The position numbers were made by a program, and so were the translations under genes. From JBCCSZ01 sp039199225 (lineage in GTDB: Bacteria > Bacteroidota > Bacteroidia > Chitinophagales > Saprospiraceae), in NCBI GenBank assembly GCA_039199225.1, contig JBCCSZ010000182.1, positions 1 to 15,995 of the forward strand: a DNA stretch of 15,995 bases, in the 5' to 3' direction. How positions within the stretch are numbered: the first letter of the stretch is position 1; each line of letters opens with the position of its first letter. Below are positions 14,347 to 15,995 of this stretch, piece by piece. The notes under the pieces are model-generated. The model ran no database searches. It was not told the origin of the DNA and saw only the letters and a program-made list of their open reading frames with translations.

Positions 14347-15101
14347 TGGTCATTGGCATATTGATTATGTTGGCCTTTGCCTTGTCGTTTGTGATCTACG
14401 CTAATTTTACCCAGAAGAAGCTCATGGCAGAGCAAATGCGCAATCAAAAACAAGCCTATCAGCACCAGGAGGCGTTGCTGCACAGTACGATTATGACGCA
14501 AGAGGCAGAGCGAAAGCGCATCGCGCGGGAGTTGCACGACGAGATTGGTTCGAAACTCAATATCATTTTTTTGAATATTCATCGGCTCAAGGCATTCAGT
14601 GAGGAGCAGGTAGAGATGAAAAAAATTACAACAGAGATCAATGCTTTAATTCACACGACGATCAATACGACTCGTCGGATTTCGCACGATCTACTGCCGC
14701 CGACCCTCGAAGAATTTGGCTTGGTGGAAGCCATCAAAGAATTGCAATACAGCCTTCATCAAACAGAGCGGATTCGGTTGGACTTCGAGCTGATGGAAAA
14801 TGAGCTTCGCACAGAAAATACTTCTATCAATCTGAATTTATTTAGGATTTTACAAGAGCTGATTCGCAATTCGATACAGCATGGAAAAGCTACCAATATT
14901 GTTTTACAGCTCTGGATAAAAACCAATGTCATCCGCATGAAGTATCAAGACAATGGAGTCGGTTTCAACAAAAACGATATTGAATACAAAAAAGGATTGG
15001 GAATGAAGAACATCGAAAGTCGTTTGCACATGATGCAAGCCCATTACCAATACGATACGGCTTTGGAAAAAGGATTTACAATGACCTTGGAATTGAAATA
15101 A
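14346..15101 (+). CDS. Sensor histidine kinase, NarX/DesK type (HisKA_3 + HATPase)
   Basis: Starting at ATG 14346, which overlaps the previous stop codon, the protein has 251 residues. The reading frame is open further upstream (Met at 14205), but that part overlaps the preceding gene and reads as unlikely protein. A single membrane helix (2-20) is followed by a coiled stretch. The dimerisation/phosphoacceptor helix has ERKRIARELHDEIGSKL with His64, and RRISHDLLPPTLEEFGL follows (the usual second part of the HisKA_3 region). The ATPase domain has ELIRNSIQHG (N box, Asn175), DNGVGF (202-207) and GLGMKNIESRL (217-227). No periplasmic sensor domain is present, so the signal probably comes through the neighbouring 7-TM protein or the membrane itself. 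The partner is the response regulator 46 bases downstream. Confidence 0.93.
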   Translation: MVIGILIMLAFALSFVIYANFTQKKLMAEQMRNQKQAYQHQEALLHSTIMTQEAERKRIARELHDEIGSKLNIIFLNIHRLKAFSEEQVEMKKITTEINALIHTTINTTRRISHDLLPPTLEEFGLVEAIKELQYSLHQTERIRLDFELMENELRTENTSINLNLFRILQELIRNSIQHGKATNIVLQLWIKTNVIRMKYQDNGVGFNKNDIEYKKGLGMKNIESRLHMMQAHYQYDTALEKGFTMTLELK

Positions 15102-15147
15102 CGGATGTATAGCCGAACCTTTTATTGCCAAACTATAAACTGCTCAC

Positions 15148-15822
15148 ATGACTTACATCTGCATTGCTATTACCGATGATGAGGCGCTGTTCCGAAAGGG
15201 GCTAAAATTGCTATTGCATTCCTTCGATTCTCTAAAGGTAATTTTAGAGGCAGACGACGGTGTTGATTTACTTGAGCAGCTCGGCAAGGTGGAAGAACTT
15301 CCGGATGTTTTACTGCTTGATTTGAAAATGCCCAAGATGAATGGGGTAGAGGTGGCCAAAAAAATTCAAAGGCAGTATCCAACGGTCAAGATCATTGTAC
15401 TCTCTACTTACTTCAGTCGAGCGTTCATCATCAATATGATTGAGCTGGGTGCAGCTTCCTACTTGCCAAAAAACTCGGAGCCGGAAGAAGTGGTGGAAAC
15501 CATCAAGGCCGTTTATGCTAAGGGCTTTCACTACAACAATGAAGTTTTAGCAATCATCCGAGAAAATATGCTGTCCAAAAACAAAAGAAAAGTGCAGCCC
15601 TCCTTTGAATTGACCAGCAGAGAAAAAGAAATCTTACAATTGATCTGTGAGCAATATACAACCCCGGAAATTGCCGCTAAGTTGTTCATCAGCCCACGAA
15701 CAGTAGATGGCCATCGAAACAATTTACTCTCCAAATTGAATTGTAAGAACATCGCTGGCCTAGTAGTGTTTGCCTTGCAAAATCAGATTGTCGACATTCC
15801 GACCGCTGGTTTTGGAGCGTGA
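15148..15822 (+). CDS. Response regulator, NarL/FixJ type with LuxR helix-turn-helix
   Basis: A 224-residue two-domain regulator. The receiver domain (1-120) has the acidic pair Asp10/Asp11, phospho-acceptor Asp58 (LLLDLKMPKMNG), Ser86/Thr87 and Lys108. The LuxR/GerE domain (about 155-217) has LTSREKEILQLICEQYTTPEIAAKLFISPRTVDGHRNNLLSKL. It pairs with the upstream NarX-type kinase. Target genes cannot be told; the gene set itself and the lipoprotein at 13166 are candidates. The last 15 codons and the stop are repeated in reverse complement at the end of the window. Confidence 0.95.
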   Translation: MTYICIAITDDEALFRKGLKLLLHSFDSLKVILEADDGVDLLEQLGKVEELPDVLLLDLKMPKMNGVEVAKKIQRQYPTVKIIVLSTYFSRAFIINMIELGAASYLPKNSEPEEVVETIKAVYAKGFHYNNEVLAIIRENMLSKNKRKVQPSFELTSREKEILQLICEQYTTPEIAAKLFISPRTVDGHRNNLLSKLNCKNIAGLVVFALQNQIVDIPTAGFGA

Positions 15823-15891
15823 AGTTTTGTTAAAATTTTTTATCCTCCCTTTCATCTATGTGCATTATTGTCTATATTTAATTCCTATTAG

Positions 15892-15908
15892 TGAATTGTT
15901 GCAATTCA
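15892..15908. repeat. Small hairpin in the spacer of the long inverted repeat
   Basis: TGAATTG (15892-15898) pairs with CAATTCA (15902-15908) around a three-base loop, in an AT-rich spacer. It is followed by a short pyrimidine-rich stretch (TTCTTTTC). It could help terminate the response regulator transcript, or simply be chance in AT-rich DNA. Confidence 0.35.
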
Positions 15909-15947
15909 TTCTTTTCATACCTGAGCGTAAAAAAATTTAACAAAACT

Positions 15948-15995
15948 TCACGCTCCAAAACCAGCGGTCGGAATGTCGACAATCTGATTTTGCAA
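15948..15995 (-). pseudogene. Partial second copy of the response regulator C-terminus
   Basis: Read on the minus strand from the window edge, this encodes LQNQIVDIPTAGFGA followed by TGA, identical to the last 15 residues of the response regulator at 15148-15822 and identical at the DNA level, including third codon positions. It could be the end of a second, tail-to-tail copy that continues beyond the window, a short duplicated fragment, or a product of sequence assembly. It cannot be decided here whether a whole gene follows. Confidence 0.45.

Larger units (their letters stand above)
15775..15995. repeat. Near-perfect 68-bp inverted repeat at the window end
   Basis: Bases 15775-15842 and 15928-15995 are reverse complements with a single mismatch (15835 against 15935); the outer 60 bases match perfectly. 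The spacer is 85 bases. The left arm covers the last 15 codons and stop of the response regulator gene plus 20 bases downstream. The right arm runs to the last base of the window, so the repeat may continue beyond it. Confidence 0.95.

Overview
The window looks like a chromosomal segment of a Bacteroidota bacterium, most plausibly a marine or sludge Saprospiria/Lewinella-type lineage; the lineage is an inference. Evidence: lipoprotein signals ending in a Cys lipobox, large outer-membrane beta-barrel proteins, start sites without a clear Shine-Dalgarno, and promoter-like pairs that fit the Bacteroidota -33/-7 consensus (TTTG / TAnnTTTG). No tRNA, rRNA, CRISPR array, transposase or phage gene was seen.

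Layout. 1-54 is an extremely GC-rich GCC/CCG triplet tract, possibly the tail of an upstream gene. 100-789 is an AT-rich lipoprotein gene with a cysteine-rich tail. 882-8700 is the most interesting block: a secreted glycoside hydrolase of TIM-barrel type (minus strand) is divergent from a four-gene plus-strand set. That set encodes two large beta-barrel outer-membrane proteins and two lipoproteins carrying carbohydrate-binding-like beta-sandwich domains. Matching promoter-like elements lie back to back between the two arms. There is no SusC/SusD pair. This makes it a candidate non-canonical glycan-handling envelope system (uptake, or export and remodelling). It ends in a clear hairpin-plus-T-run terminator near 8815-8846.

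8852-12923 is a minus-strand group: a formylglycine-type sulfatase without a recognisable signal peptide, a short-chain dehydrogenase/reductase, and an AraC-family regulator. Strong inverted repeats separate the three genes. 13166-13618 encodes a small lipoprotein of unknown role. 13666-15822 looks like one signalling operon: a seven-helix membrane protein, a small membrane-anchored NarX/DesK-type histidine kinase whose ATG overlaps the preceding stop codon, and a NarL/LuxR-type response regulator.

The last 221 bases form a striking inverted repeat. The last 15 codons of the response regulator plus its stop and about 20 bases of downstream DNA are repeated in reverse complement at the very end of the window (68-bp arms, one mismatch, 85-bp spacer). 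This is either a tail-to-tail duplication or a sequence-end fold-back or assembly artefact.
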